Of a stretch of DNA of 64,000 nt, positions 34,889 through 43,527 are shown piece by piece. The translations under genes were made by a program, and so were the position numbers. Position 1 is the stretch's first letter. Each line of letters opens with the position of its first letter. This stretch comes from Actinomyces sp. ph3 (GTDB lineage Bacteria > Actinomycetota > Actinomycetes > Actinomycetales > Actinomycetaceae): positions 310,001-374,000 of the forward strand of contig NZ_CAGY01000001.1 in NCBI RefSeq assembly GCF_000308055.1, given 5' to 3'. The notes under the pieces are model-generated. The model was not told where the DNA came from. It saw nothing but the letters and a program-made list of their open reading frames with translations, and searched no databases.

Positions 34889-36198
34889 AGCACTGGGACG
34901 CACCGCGCGCACACGAACCACTCAACACCCAGGTTGAAATCCCAGGCTCAAAATCTCAAACTGCCAGGGCACTCTACCTTGCAGCAACCGGTTCTTCACC
35001 CTGTACCATCCACGGACTCTTGCGTTCCCGGGATACAGATCTCTTTGCCGAGGCCCTAGTGACCTTAGGTGCGCAGATCTCATTTATTAGTGAGATGTCG
35101 GCGCGCGTAATTCCAATGAAAAACTGCTCAGCTACCGAAGAAGAACGGCAGATCGACTGCGGCCTCGCCGGCACTGTGATGAGGTTCCTCCCTCCCTTAG
35201 CTGCGCTCTCCCCTAACCCCACGCGCTTTGATGGCGACAAACAAGCCTATGCGCGCCCTCTCGGCGCACTTCTCGACGTCCTCGAAACTCTTGGGGCACG
35301 CATCACCTATCACGGAGAACACGGTCACCTCCCCTTCACCATTCAAGGCCCTGTCCGTGATCACCCCGGTACGGTCGCCATTGACGCCTCGGCATCTTCT
35401 CAGTTCTTTTCTGCGATGCTGCTCATCGCTCCCCTCCTTGGCGGAGCCATCATTCGCAGCGAGCACGAACTGATCTCTCTTCCTCATATCAACATGACCT
35501 TGGACATGATGCGAGCGACCGGGATTACCTGGTCCAAGCTCAGCGCAAGCGAATGGAAGATTGAGGGAGGCAAGCCCACGGCCTCGGAAATCAAAATCGA
35601 GGCAGACCTTTCAAATGCGGGTCCCTTCTTGTGCGCGGGAATCCTCAGCGGCGGAAGCCTTGCAATCCCCCATTGGCCGGTCAGTTCCACACAGCCGGGA
35701 GCAATGTGGCCAGAACTTTTTGCACGTATGGGGATTGAGACGCGATTTGTTGTCGAGGGAAGCGAAAACGGAACCTTGGTTGTCCACGGCCAAGGACCCG
35801 CTACCTTCCAGGGGATCACCTGCGATATGTCCGCAATGGGCGAGATGGTTCCAACCCTTGCTGCGCTCCTGCTCTTTGCACAAACTCCATCTACCCTTAG
35901 CGGAATCGCGCACCTTCGCGGGCATGAAACTGATCGTTTGGAAGCCATCGCGGACTCCATTCGATCTCTGGGAGGCTGCGTCGAAGTTTTTGACGATGGA
36001 CTCTCAATTACGCCGCGCCCGCTTCATGGCGCCGAGCTGCGCTCCTTCGCCGACCACAGGATGGCAACTTTCGCCGCAATCGTCGGATTGGTGATCGATG
36101 GAGTGAGCGTTGATGACATCGCGTGCACTTCAAAGACTCTCCCGAATTTTGAATCTATGTGGCAGAGCATGCTGGAGAATCGAGGCGCAAATGTCTAG
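34885..36198 (+). CDS. aroA: 3-phosphoshikimate 1-carboxyvinyltransferase (EPSP synthase)
   Basis: 437-residue two-domain enzyme of aromatic amino acid synthesis that joins PEP and shikimate-3-phosphate. Motifs: PGSKSQTARALYLAATG, the DCGLAGTVMRFLPPLAAL region (in place of the usual GNAGTAxR), DASASSQFFSAML, and the C-terminal LRGHETDRLEAI and FADHRMATFAAI. Start GTG overlaps the DoxX stop (GTGA). The end overlaps rsgA by 8 bases. Other shikimate genes are not in the window. Confidence 0.96.
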   Translation: MKHWDAPRAHEPLNTQVEIPGSKSQTARALYLAATGSSPCTIHGLLRSRDTDLFAEALVTLGAQISFISEMSARVIPMKNCSATEEERQIDCGLAGTVMRFLPPLAALSPNPTRFDGDKQAYARPLGALLDVLETLGARITYHGEHGHLPFTIQGPVRDHPGTVAIDASASSQFFSAMLLIAPLLGGAIIRSEHELISLPHINMTLDMMRATGITWSKLSASEWKIEGGKPTASEIKIEADLSNAGPFLCAGILSGGSLAIPHWPVSSTQPGAMWPELFARMGIETRFVVEGSENGTLVVHGQGPATFQGITCDMSAMGEMVPTLAALLLFAQTPSTLSGIAHLRGHETDRLEAIADSIRSLGGCVEVFDDGLSITPRPLHGAELRSFADHRMATFAAIVGLVIDGVSVDDIACTSKTLPNFESMWQSMLENRGANV

Positions 36199-37261
36199 AC
36201 GCGATATCGGTACCGATGATCCGCGCGTGAAGGTTCGCCCCGGGAAGCGCTCGCGGCCGCGCACAAAAGTTCGCCCAGATTGGGGCAACAAGCCAATCGG
36301 TCAGGTCATCGGTATTGACCGTGGCCGCTACTTGGTTCGCTATGAGGATATCGACCTGCGCTCTGTTCTTGCCCGCGAACTCAAGAAGGGAAGCGTTGTC
36401 GTTGGAGATCGTGTCCGTTTGACCGGAGATCTCAGCGGCCGCGTTGACACCTTGGCCCGGATCGTCGCTGTAGAAGAAAGAAGCAGCGTCCTGCGCCGCT
36501 CTCTTGAGGATGCTCCCGATCAAAAGGGAGAAAAAATTATCGTTGCGAACGCACAGATTATGGTGATTGTGACAGCTTTAGCCGATCCTCCTCCTCGAAT
36601 GGGAATGATTGACCGCTGTTTGGTAGCCGCTCACGAGGCGGGGATGCGTGCCGTTCTTTGCCTGACGAAAGCTGATCTCGCTCCTGCCGAAGAATTTCTT
36701 CGCGCGTATGCGGATTTTGATCTGACAACAGTCGTGACCTCGGTTGCAGCCGGTGATCAGGGGCTTGATGAATTAAGAGAGCTCCTAGCCGGACATTTTT
36801 CCGTTTTGGTCGGCCACTCTGGAGTTGGAAAATCAACGCTCATTAACGCGCTGATTCCGCAGGCCCAGCGCAGCGTGGGAATGGTCAATCAGGTCACGGG
36901 CCGGGGCCGCCATACATCGACCTCTTCACGAGCTTTCGAGCTTCCCGGTGGCGGCTGGATTGTTGATACCCCCGGTGTACGATCCTTTGGACTCGGGCAT
37001 GTCGATACCGATAATGTGCTTGCCGTTTTCCCCGATGTTGCCGAGGCCGCGCAGTGGTGCCTCCCGCTGTGCACGCACCTCAAGGATGCCCCCTCGTGTG
37101 CACTGGATGCGTGGGCACAGGGGCGTGAGCCCTTCAGCCTTCCTTCCTCCCCTTCCGAGGCCGAGGCAGAGCGCCAGAGGCGTACTTCGCGGGTTGCTTC
37201 CGTCCGTCGTCTTTTGGACGCGGTTGCAGGAGCAATGCGCGTTTCAAAGGCTGCACGCTAA
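36191..37261 (+). CDS. rsgA: Ribosome small-subunit GTPase RsgA
   Basis: 356 residues. A basic N-terminus and an OB-fold (about 40-110) are followed by a circularly permuted GTPase: TKAD (G4) comes before GHSGVGKST (G1) and DTPG (G3). The C-terminal zinc finger is visible in WCLPLCTHLKDAPSC. It acts in late 30S assembly. The start chosen is ATG 36191, with GAGG 6 bases upstream and overlapping aroA; the position of the OB fold supports it. Confidence 0.95.
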   Translation: MSRRDIGTDDPRVKVRPGKRSRPRTKVRPDWGNKPIGQVIGIDRGRYLVRYEDIDLRSVLARELKKGSVVVGDRVRLTGDLSGRVDTLARIVAVEERSSVLRRSLEDAPDQKGEKIIVANAQIMVIVTALADPPPRMGMIDRCLVAAHEAGMRAVLCLTKADLAPAEEFLRAYADFDLTTVVTSVAAGDQGLDELRELLAGHFSVLVGHSGVGKSTLINALIPQAQRSVGMVNQVTGRGRHTSTSSRAFELPGGGWIVDTPGVRSFGLGHVDTDNVLAVFPDVAEAAQWCLPLCTHLKDAPSCALDAWAQGREPFSLPSSPSEAEAERQRRTSRVASVRRLLDAVAGAMRVSKAAR

Positions 37262-37333
37262 TTTCGAGGTGAATTTTTCTGGTGCTGCTCCAAAGTAACT
37301 CAAAATGCTGGTGGGGCAGTTCATACTAGGCAC

Positions 37334-38584
37334 ATGCGAATTCTTCACACTTCCGATTGGCATTTTGGCCGTAGTCTCCACGGTCAAGATTTAGGTGATG
37401 CACGCGCTCTTTTTGGTCGCTGGCTCATCGACACCGTGAAGACGCAGAATATCCAGCTGGTTTTAATCTCTGGCGATGTCTATGACCGAGCTATTCCTCC
37501 CGTCGGTCAGATCAATGAAGTGATGAGCCTTCTTGAAGAACTCAGCTCCATCACTCACGTATTACTTACATCGGGAAATCATGATTCAGCGGCTCGCCTG
37601 GGAATGTATTCGCGCTTCCTTCGCGGAAATATCCAGGTGTGTACACGTGTTGAAGACATTGGCACCGCCCGCGAATACCTCGGTACCGGTGATGATCCAG
37701 GAGTTTTGGTCTACCCGATCCCCTACCTTGAACCAGATTTGGTCCGTTCGACGTTATCCCCCAATGATCAGCCGCTTGAACGCAGTCATCAAGCGGTAAT
37801 GGATGCAGCAATGCGACGTATCAGCGCTGATCTCAAGCGACGACGCAGCGAAGGGGATTTGCGCCCGGCTGTGGTGATGGCCCACGCCTTCATTGTCGGC
37901 GCTGCGCCTTCGGATTCGGAACGCAACATTGAAGTTGGTGGGGTTCCTTCCGTATCAGCCGAAACCTTCGAGAACTTCGGCGGTGATCCCCAAGCACCAA
38001 CTCCTGGACTGAGTTACGTTGCCTTGGGACATTTGCATCGACCTCAAGTAATCCCCTCTTCTCAGGTCCCTATTCGCTATTCTGGTTCGCCCATCGCCTA
38101 TTCTTTTTCAGAAGCTCCCGGGGATAAAAGCGCTGTCATCATTGATACGCATCCGGAAGATGAAAAGCTCATGCCGCATGCTCAAAGGGTTGAGATTTCG
38201 GGTATCTCAATGCCTCTTGCACTCTCAACGGTTGATATCCCATCCGCACATCCCCTTGTTGTCCTCACAGGTTCAATCGATTCTCTTCTTGAAAAAGCGG
38301 TACAGATCGATCGGGAATCCTATGTGTCTCTGACCGTTATCGATGATGCGCGACCTCAGTCAATGGTCTCCCGCCTCCGCGCTGCATACCCACACGCGCT
38401 CTCGATCATCCACGCGCCAGCACATACACCCATCTTGGCTGCGCCTCAACGTGACCTCGCAACGATGGATATTCGTTCGACCCTTGCAGACTTTTTCTCT
38501 CAACAGGGTGGACAGCCGGTATCAGCAGAAGAAAACAGCATCATCGATCAGGTTGTGAGCAAGGTGAAAGAAGACCTCCAATGA
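37334..38584 (+). CDS. sbcD: Exonuclease subunit SbcD
   Basis: 416-residue Mre11-type metallophosphoesterase nuclease. Metal-binding motifs HTSDWHFGR, ISGDVYDRA, TSGNHDSAAR, VMAHAF and LGHLHRPQ are in the standard order, followed by a C-terminal capping domain. With SbcC it cuts hairpins and protein-blocked DNA ends. The ATG of sbcC overlaps its stop by four bases. Confidence 0.96.
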   Translation: MRILHTSDWHFGRSLHGQDLGDARALFGRWLIDTVKTQNIQLVLISGDVYDRAIPPVGQINEVMSLLEELSSITHVLLTSGNHDSAARLGMYSRFLRGNIQVCTRVEDIGTAREYLGTGDDPGVLVYPIPYLEPDLVRSTLSPNDQPLERSHQAVMDAAMRRISADLKRRRSEGDLRPAVVMAHAFIVGAAPSDSERNIEVGGVPSVSAETFENFGGDPQAPTPGLSYVALGHLHRPQVIPSSQVPIRYSGSPIAYSFSEAPGDKSAVIIDTHPEDEKLMPHAQRVEISGISMPLALSTVDIPSAHPLVVLTGSIDSLLEKAVQIDRESYVSLTVIDDARPQSMVSRLRAAYPHALSIIHAPAHTPILAAPQRDLATMDIRSTLADFFSQQGGQPVSAEENSIIDQVVSKVKEDLQ

Positions 38585-41500
38585 AGCTACTCACTTTGGA
38601 ACTCAGCGGGATCGGGCCCTTTGCTTCACGTCAATTTATTGACTTCCAGCGTTTCACCGACGCGGGACTGTTCCTTTTGCGCGGAGCAACCGGTTCTGGA
38701 AAATCGACACTGATCGATGCCATCGTCTTCGGACTCTATGGAGATGTCGCAAGCGGGAACGACGGGGCAAAAAACCGACTACGTTCGCTGTATTGCGCAC
38801 CTAATGATCCCTCTTATGTGGAAGTGGTCTTTGAAGTTTCTGCTGGGATTTACCGAGTTCGCCGAACCCCGCAGTATGTCAAAGAGGGACGTGCGACCCC
38901 GGTTAATGCAACAGTCACCTTCGAGAAGGTGACTCCCAGCCCTTCGGATCCCTCTGGTTTTTCAACACTCGAAGCCCTGAGCCGTTCCATCCCTGAAGCG
39001 CAATCAATGATTACCTCGCTCATCGGGCTGACGAAGGAACAATTCCTGCAAACTGTTGTTCTTCCACAGGGACAATTTGCACGCTTCCTCGGTGCCAAAT
39101 CCTCGGATAGAGAGAAAATTCTCCGAGATATTTTCGGCACTCAGTATTTTCAAGATCTGCAAAATGCTTTTGTCGAAGAAGCAAAGTCAGCAGATGAATC
39201 CATCACGCGGACACGCCGCGATTTTTTGAGTGCTCTGGGAACGCTACAGAGTCAGATCACAGACTCTCCCCTAGGAGAGCCTCTTTCCGAGGAGCTCACG
39301 AAGCTTAGCGACAAACTTGAAAGTACCGGTGAATACGAAGAGTTAAACGCAGATCTGCTTACGCTCAGTGGGCACCTGAATGAATTACTGAAGAAACAGT
39401 GCGATGATGCCCAGCACGCTCTTGACAGTGCTCAGGTCCTTCTTGACCAACGAAACGCAGAGTTGAACGCGGCCCAAGACCTTCAACAACGCTTCAATGA
39501 ATACAAGCTGCTAACCGCCCAGCAGGCCGCACTCCTATCGCAAGAAAGTCAGATTAACTCCCTTATCGTCAAGGAAGCGCACCTGCGAAGCCTCGAGCCT
39601 CTCAAAGTGCCCCTGCAGCAATTTGACTCTGCAAGGTCAAAACTTACGCAGGCCTCGTCCTCTTTAGAAAAGTTCATCTCGCTCCCTAAGCGGATGGATG
39701 GCGCACTCTTCGATACAACTCAGGCCCACACCGAATTATCCGCGGGAAACAGTGAACTTCTTGCTGAGTATGAAAAGGTAAGCAGCGCAAGTCACGTGCA
39801 GCAGCAATTAGTCGATGCGCGCGCGGAATATGAGCGCTTGACCGCCCAAGAAATCCAGGCTCATCAACTGATCGAAGAGCTGAAACAGCGCTCAGATGCA
39901 CTGCTTAAGACCCGCGCAGAACTCACGCAGAAAATTGAGGCCAGCCAAGAGGCGCGTTCTATCCTTGCATCCTCATCAGCTCAGCTCGACGCACTGAAGC
40001 AACGCGTCGATGCGGCCGAAAGAGCCGATATCCTGCGTGCTCAACTCATCGGCCTGGCTGAGGAAATCCAAAAAGCACATCGAACTGCCCGAGAAAGGGG
40101 CATCGCTGCTCTTCTCGCACGCGAGACATGGCTCCAAGAAACTGCTGCCTCACTGGCTGCCGAACTCGAAGAGGACACCCCCTGTCCCGTCTGCGGCTCA
40201 ACCTTGCATCCTGCCCCCGCGCAATCAGATAGCGACAATACAATGAGTCGCCAGAAACTTGATGAACTTGAGGCACTTCGTCAAGAAGCCGATCAGCATC
40301 TTCATGAGCTCAGTACCCAGCGCTCGCAATGCGTGGCACAAATTGCCGCGCTCAATGAGCAAGCTGGATCAGATAGCGAATCCCTACGCATTCAACGCGA
40401 TGCCCTCAGGCAAAGCATTGACCAGTTGAGCTCTCTGGCGGAAAACTATCAGTCGCTGAGCGCAGAATTTGAAGCTTCCTCAGAGAGCGAAAAAGAAATC
40501 CTGAGTGCACGCGCATCGACGCAAGAAAAACTCACAAATATTAATTCACGAATCCAGGAAGTCAAAGCTCAAGTCAGCGTATACGAAGCATCCCTCGCAC
40601 AGGCTTTGGGTGACTACACCTCGCTTGAAGAGTGGAAGGAAGCCCTTGAGCGCAAGCAAGATCATCAAGATGCTTTTTCTCAAGCTCTCAATTCCTTCGA
40701 CCAAGCTGCACAGCTTGTCCAGAGCAATCAGGAATACCTCGATACCGCGTTCTCAGAGTCCGGATGTAAAGATGAGGATATAGACCTCAATCAGATTCGC
40801 GAATCGCTCAAAGACCTTCCTCAGCTGGAGGGCCTCAGCCAGCAGATTCGTCGCTATCACCAAGAACTTCATACAGTTCAGGCGCGTTTGAATTCGGAAC
40901 GTTTTTCTGGTTTAGAGAAAGCAGAGCTCCCTGATCTTGATGCATGCGAAAATGCACGAGAAGTGGCACGAGAAGAGGAACTCCACGCCAGTTCCACCTT
41001 TGCTGACATCCAAGCACTCGCAAAAAGTATTCACCGCTCAGAAACACAGCTTCACTCGGCACTGGCCGAACTCGGTAAGGCACTCAAAGAAGGATATCCT
41101 CGTCTTCGACTTGCCCAGCTTGCAAGCGGAAATGGCCAAGCCAGTGTGCATCGAGTACCTCTAAGTTCCTGGATCCTCATGTCTCGTTTTGAAGAGTTGA
41201 TCGCCGCTGCGAATCCACGCCTAGCAGAGATTTCACACGGACGCTACGAACTTCAGCGCAGTGATACGGACCCAACACGATCGCGTAAAAACGGTCTAGG
41301 CCTGGTGATCTTCGATCATGAGGCTGAAGATACTCGTACGCCTTCAACTCTCTCGGGTGGAGAAACCTTCTATGTCTCCTTGGCATTGGCACTTGGCCTT
41401 GCAGACGTGGTTATGGCCGAAAGCGGCGGCATCATGCTTTCAAGCATGTTTATCGACGAGGGCTTCGGTTCCTTGGATCTCGACACCCTCGACATTGTAA

Positions 41501-41646
41501 TGGCACAGCTCCTGGCGTTGCGCCAAAGCGATCGATGCATTGGCGTCATCAGTCACGTCGATGAGATGGCACGGCAGATCGCAGACCAAATTCAAGTCAC
41601 ATGGAAAGAAGGCCGAGGCTCAACCCTAAACATCAGAGGGGCCTAG
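38581..41646 (+). CDS. sbcC: Exonuclease subunit SbcC (Rad50-like ATPase)
   Basis: 1021 residues. The N-terminal half-ATPase has the Walker A motif GATGSGKST and a Q-loop region (EQFLQTVVLPQGQFARFL). Two long coiled coils flank the zinc hook CPVC (in DTPCPVCGSTLHP). The C-terminal half has the ABC signature TLSGGETFYVSLALALGLADV and Walker B SMFIDEGFGSLD. Length is typical. It ends 3 bases before the convergent DUF6912 gene with no visible terminator between. Confidence 0.95.
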   Translation: MKLLTLELSGIGPFASRQFIDFQRFTDAGLFLLRGATGSGKSTLIDAIVFGLYGDVASGNDGAKNRLRSLYCAPNDPSYVEVVFEVSAGIYRVRRTPQYVKEGRATPVNATVTFEKVTPSPSDPSGFSTLEALSRSIPEAQSMITSLIGLTKEQFLQTVVLPQGQFARFLGAKSSDREKILRDIFGTQYFQDLQNAFVEEAKSADESITRTRRDFLSALGTLQSQITDSPLGEPLSEELTKLSDKLESTGEYEELNADLLTLSGHLNELLKKQCDDAQHALDSAQVLLDQRNAELNAAQDLQQRFNEYKLLTAQQAALLSQESQINSLIVKEAHLRSLEPLKVPLQQFDSARSKLTQASSSLEKFISLPKRMDGALFDTTQAHTELSAGNSELLAEYEKVSSASHVQQQLVDARAEYERLTAQEIQAHQLIEELKQRSDALLKTRAELTQKIEASQEARSILASSSAQLDALKQRVDAAERADILRAQLIGLAEEIQKAHRTARERGIAALLARETWLQETAASLAAELEEDTPCPVCGSTLHPAPAQSDSDNTMSRQKLDELEALRQEADQHLHELSTQRSQCVAQIAALNEQAGSDSESLRIQRDALRQSIDQLSSLAENYQSLSAEFEASSESEKEILSARASTQEKLTNINSRIQEVKAQVSVYEASLAQALGDYTSLEEWKEALERKQDHQDAFSQALNSFDQAAQLVQSNQEYLDTAFSESGCKDEDIDLNQIRESLKDLPQLEGLSQQIRRYHQELHTVQARLNSERFSGLEKAELPDLDACENAREVAREEELHASSTFADIQALAKSIHRSETQLHSALAELGKALKEGYPRLRLAQLASGNGQASVHRVPLSSWILMSRFEELIAAANPRLAEISHGRYELQRSDTDPTRSRKNGLGLVIFDHEAEDTRTPSTLSGGETFYVSLALALGLADVVMAESGGIMLSSMFIDEGFGSLDLDTLDIVMAQLLALRQSDRCIGVISHVDEMARQIADQIQVTWKEGRGSTLNIRGA

Positions 41647-41649
41647 CCG

Positions 41650-42111
41650 TCAGTGCATCTGACGAAGAATACGGATCACGTCCTCGCGTTCTTCTGGGGC
41701 ATACCATTCCATGCTTTCATCCCACAGCTGTGCAACAGCCTCGTCAGCCTCATCTTGAGTCTGTGCGTCAAGTACTGCGCGCACCTTCTCTGAAGCATCG
41801 GGATGATCGATAAAGTAGGCGGCAATATGGCTTTGAACTGGAGCGCAGGGCTGTGTCTGAGCAACCTCGCCATCGTAGGGCGCAACGGAAATGCCCTCGA
41901 TATCTGCAGCAATAATGCAACGACTGAGCGCGCCTTCTTCATCGCGTAGTAGCGCCAAAGAATCGAGGGCAGCTAAGTCGCGCGCATCATCTTCGGCAAG
42001 TTCTAAATCTTCACCGCGCAGCGAAGAGGAAGGGTCAACGCAGTAGGCGGGCCGGGGCGCCAAGTTCCCCTCTTCCAATTCGCGAGCAAGAACGGGGTAA
42101 TAGATTCGCAT
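41650..42111 (-). CDS. DUF6912-family protein
   Basis: 153-residue acidic cytoplasmic protein starting RIYYPVLARELEEG and ending EEREDVIRILRQMH. The N-terminal pattern (R-Y-P, short helix, PAYCVDP) and the central SRCIIAADIEG match what I remember of actinobacterial DUF6912 proteins. No catalytic motif is visible and function is unknown. Confidence 0.7.
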   Translation of the reverse strand: MRIYYPVLARELEEGNLAPRPAYCVDPSSSLRGEDLELAEDDARDLAALDSLALLRDEEGALSRCIIAADIEGISVAPYDGEVAQTQPCAPVQSHIAAYFIDHPDASEKVRAVLDAQTQDEADEAVAQLWDESMEWYAPEEREDVIRILRQMH

Positions 42112-42370
42112 AGCACCAGTTTATGCACGAAAGTGCGCGCTGTCTTAAGCCACCCGTATCCATCTAAAGACATGTTCAACAAGAACGAAATGACATTAAA
42201 CGCAACGAAGTGGCACCAATTGAATTGACATGTGTGACATTGTCCGAACTTAATCGATCACCCATGATTCCAGCGAAGCGCAATCAATAGGCTTTCATCT
42301 GCACAAATAGCTCAAAAGTAATCGCTTTATAGACTCCAAAAATCCCGAAAAAAATGGCATGATTGAAGGC
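42112..42370. other. AT-rich spacer between DUF6912 and the HTH gene
   Basis: 259 bases, clearly richer in A/T than the flanks, holding the divergent promoters of both genes. I see no repeat, hairpin or short gene worth naming. Confidence 0.4.
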
Positions 42371-42577
42371 ATGAATCAACGATTCCTCACTCTCGCCGAG
42401 GTCGCCGAGACACTCAACATTACGCTTTCCGCTGCGCGCTCACTGGTGAATTCCGGCGAGCTACCGGCCATTCAATTGGGAGGAAAGCGCATGTGGCGTG
42501 TTGAAGAATCCGTCCTCGAAGAATTTATCCAAACCCAATACGAGCATTCACGTGCACGCTTGAGCCATACCGCATAA
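42371..42577 (+). CDS. Small helix-turn-helix (excisionase/BldC-like) DNA-binding protein
   Basis: 68 residues, a single MerR/Xis-type winged helix: FLTLAEVAETLNITLSAARSLVNSGELPAIQLGG, then RMWRVEESVLEEFIQTQY. The form resembles BldC-like regulators conserved in actinobacteria rather than a phage excisionase, and no integrase or phage genes are near. Start ATG 42371 (GAAGG just upstream); an ATG 12 bases earlier is in frame. A strong terminator follows. Confidence 0.85.
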   Translation: MNQRFLTLAEVAETLNITLSAARSLVNSGELPAIQLGGKRMWRVEESVLEEFIQTQYEHSRARLSHTA

Positions 42578-42595
42578 CCCTAGGAGATATCAGAT

Positions 42596-42624
42596 GTGGG
42601 CAGAGATTCCTCTGCCCACTTTTT
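42596..42624 (+). terminator. Terminator of the HTH gene
   Basis: Perfect 10-bp stem GTGGGCAGAG/CTCTGCCCAC with loop ATTC, followed by TTTTT: a textbook intrinsic terminator. Confidence 0.92.
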
Positions 42625-42985
42625 CATGCGAAGGACGCATAATCCTAGATCTTTTCACGGCAAAAAACTGCTTATTCACAAGCCTAAATCTGGATGTTTT
42701 CCCATCAGTAACTGCACGTTTTCCCAATTTTTGCTGAGATTGAGAAGATGCTTATTTTGTTGCCTCTGACGCATACGTCTACTCGAGCGACCACACTTTC
42801 GTATAAAAATTGATAAAACCAGGCGTTGCCCATGGGCGATAGCGCTTTCGTTAGCAGGCATTTCGCATACACAAGCATTTTATAGTTGGATTGACAGCTC
42901 AACTTAATTCCTTAAGACTCCACAGTATCCGCCCCAAAGACGAGGCGCCTCCCCCATGAATACAGCCGCCCAAGGAGTCTTGACA
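42625..42985. other. AT-rich region upstream of the Rv3235-family gene
   Basis: 361 bases, A/T-rich in 42640-42890, with no supportable gene. The promoter of the following gene should lie here. An in-frame ATG at 42956 opens the same frame as the next gene but has a poorer ribosome site. Confidence 0.4.
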
Positions 42986-43453
42986 ATGCCACGACAGTCG
43001 AGAGTACTGACCCCACCAGCAGACCACGCTTTCCGAATCAGCTGGGACCTTTCGCGAGACACCCCCGTCAATAGCCCAACAACGCTGAGTTCGTATCTCA
43101 ATGCAGATAATCCTCTGATCCCACAAGAACAAGAAATTACGAACCTATGCCAGTGGTCGATCGGACTAGCTCGAGGCATTATGGAGGTCCTTCTCCACCT
43201 TCGTCCCTACGAGCAACTCCGGAGGTGGTTGGTTCCGCCTCTCTACCAACGACTTGTCACCATCATCGACAGGGATCCACGAAGCTTTCGACGCGAGCCC
43301 TGCCACCCCATTCAATGGCATATCAGCCAAACTTCAGCAACGGTCATCGAATCCTGCGTGATCATCGCACAAGGAGAAGGCAGACACGTCATCTCCATGC
43401 GTCTGCAGACTTTTAAAAACAGATGGATTGTCACCGCATTGGACGTCCTGTAA
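42986..43453 (+). CDS. Rv3235-family protein
   Basis: 155 residues of unknown function. The core LARGIMEVLLHLRPYEQLRRWLVPPLYQRL and the final strand pattern (ESCVIIAQGEGRHVISMRLQTF-type, ending RWIVTALDVL) match the actinobacterial Rv3235 family, which sits next to secA in many genomes. Start ATG 42986 has AAGGAG 8 bases upstream. Usually the gene points the same way as secA; here it is convergent. Confidence 0.8.
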   Translation: MPRQSRVLTPPADHAFRISWDLSRDTPVNSPTTLSSYLNADNPLIPQEQEITNLCQWSIGLARGIMEVLLHLRPYEQLRRWLVPPLYQRLVTIIDRDPRSFRREPCHPIQWHISQTSATVIESCVIIAQGEGRHVISMRLQTFKNRWIVTALDVL

Positions 43454-43473
43454 GAAGAGCGCAGATAAAGCAA

Positions 43474-43505
43474 TGGCGGCATGCACCGCGTGGTGCATGC
43501 CGCCA
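43474..43505. terminator. Bidirectional hairpin between the Rv3235-family gene and secA
   Basis: Perfect 14-bp stem TGGCGGCATGCACC/GGTGCATGCCGCCA with loop GCGT between two converging genes. No long T tract, but the position is typical. Confidence 0.8.
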
Positions 43506-43527
43506 CAGACAATCTCACAGCGGTCGA

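Noticed and set aside
42371-42577. Phage excisionase with an integrated element
   Set aside because: The small HTH protein resembles Xis-type folds, but no integrase, att repeats or phage genes are nearby, and BldC-like genes of this size are common in actinobacteria.
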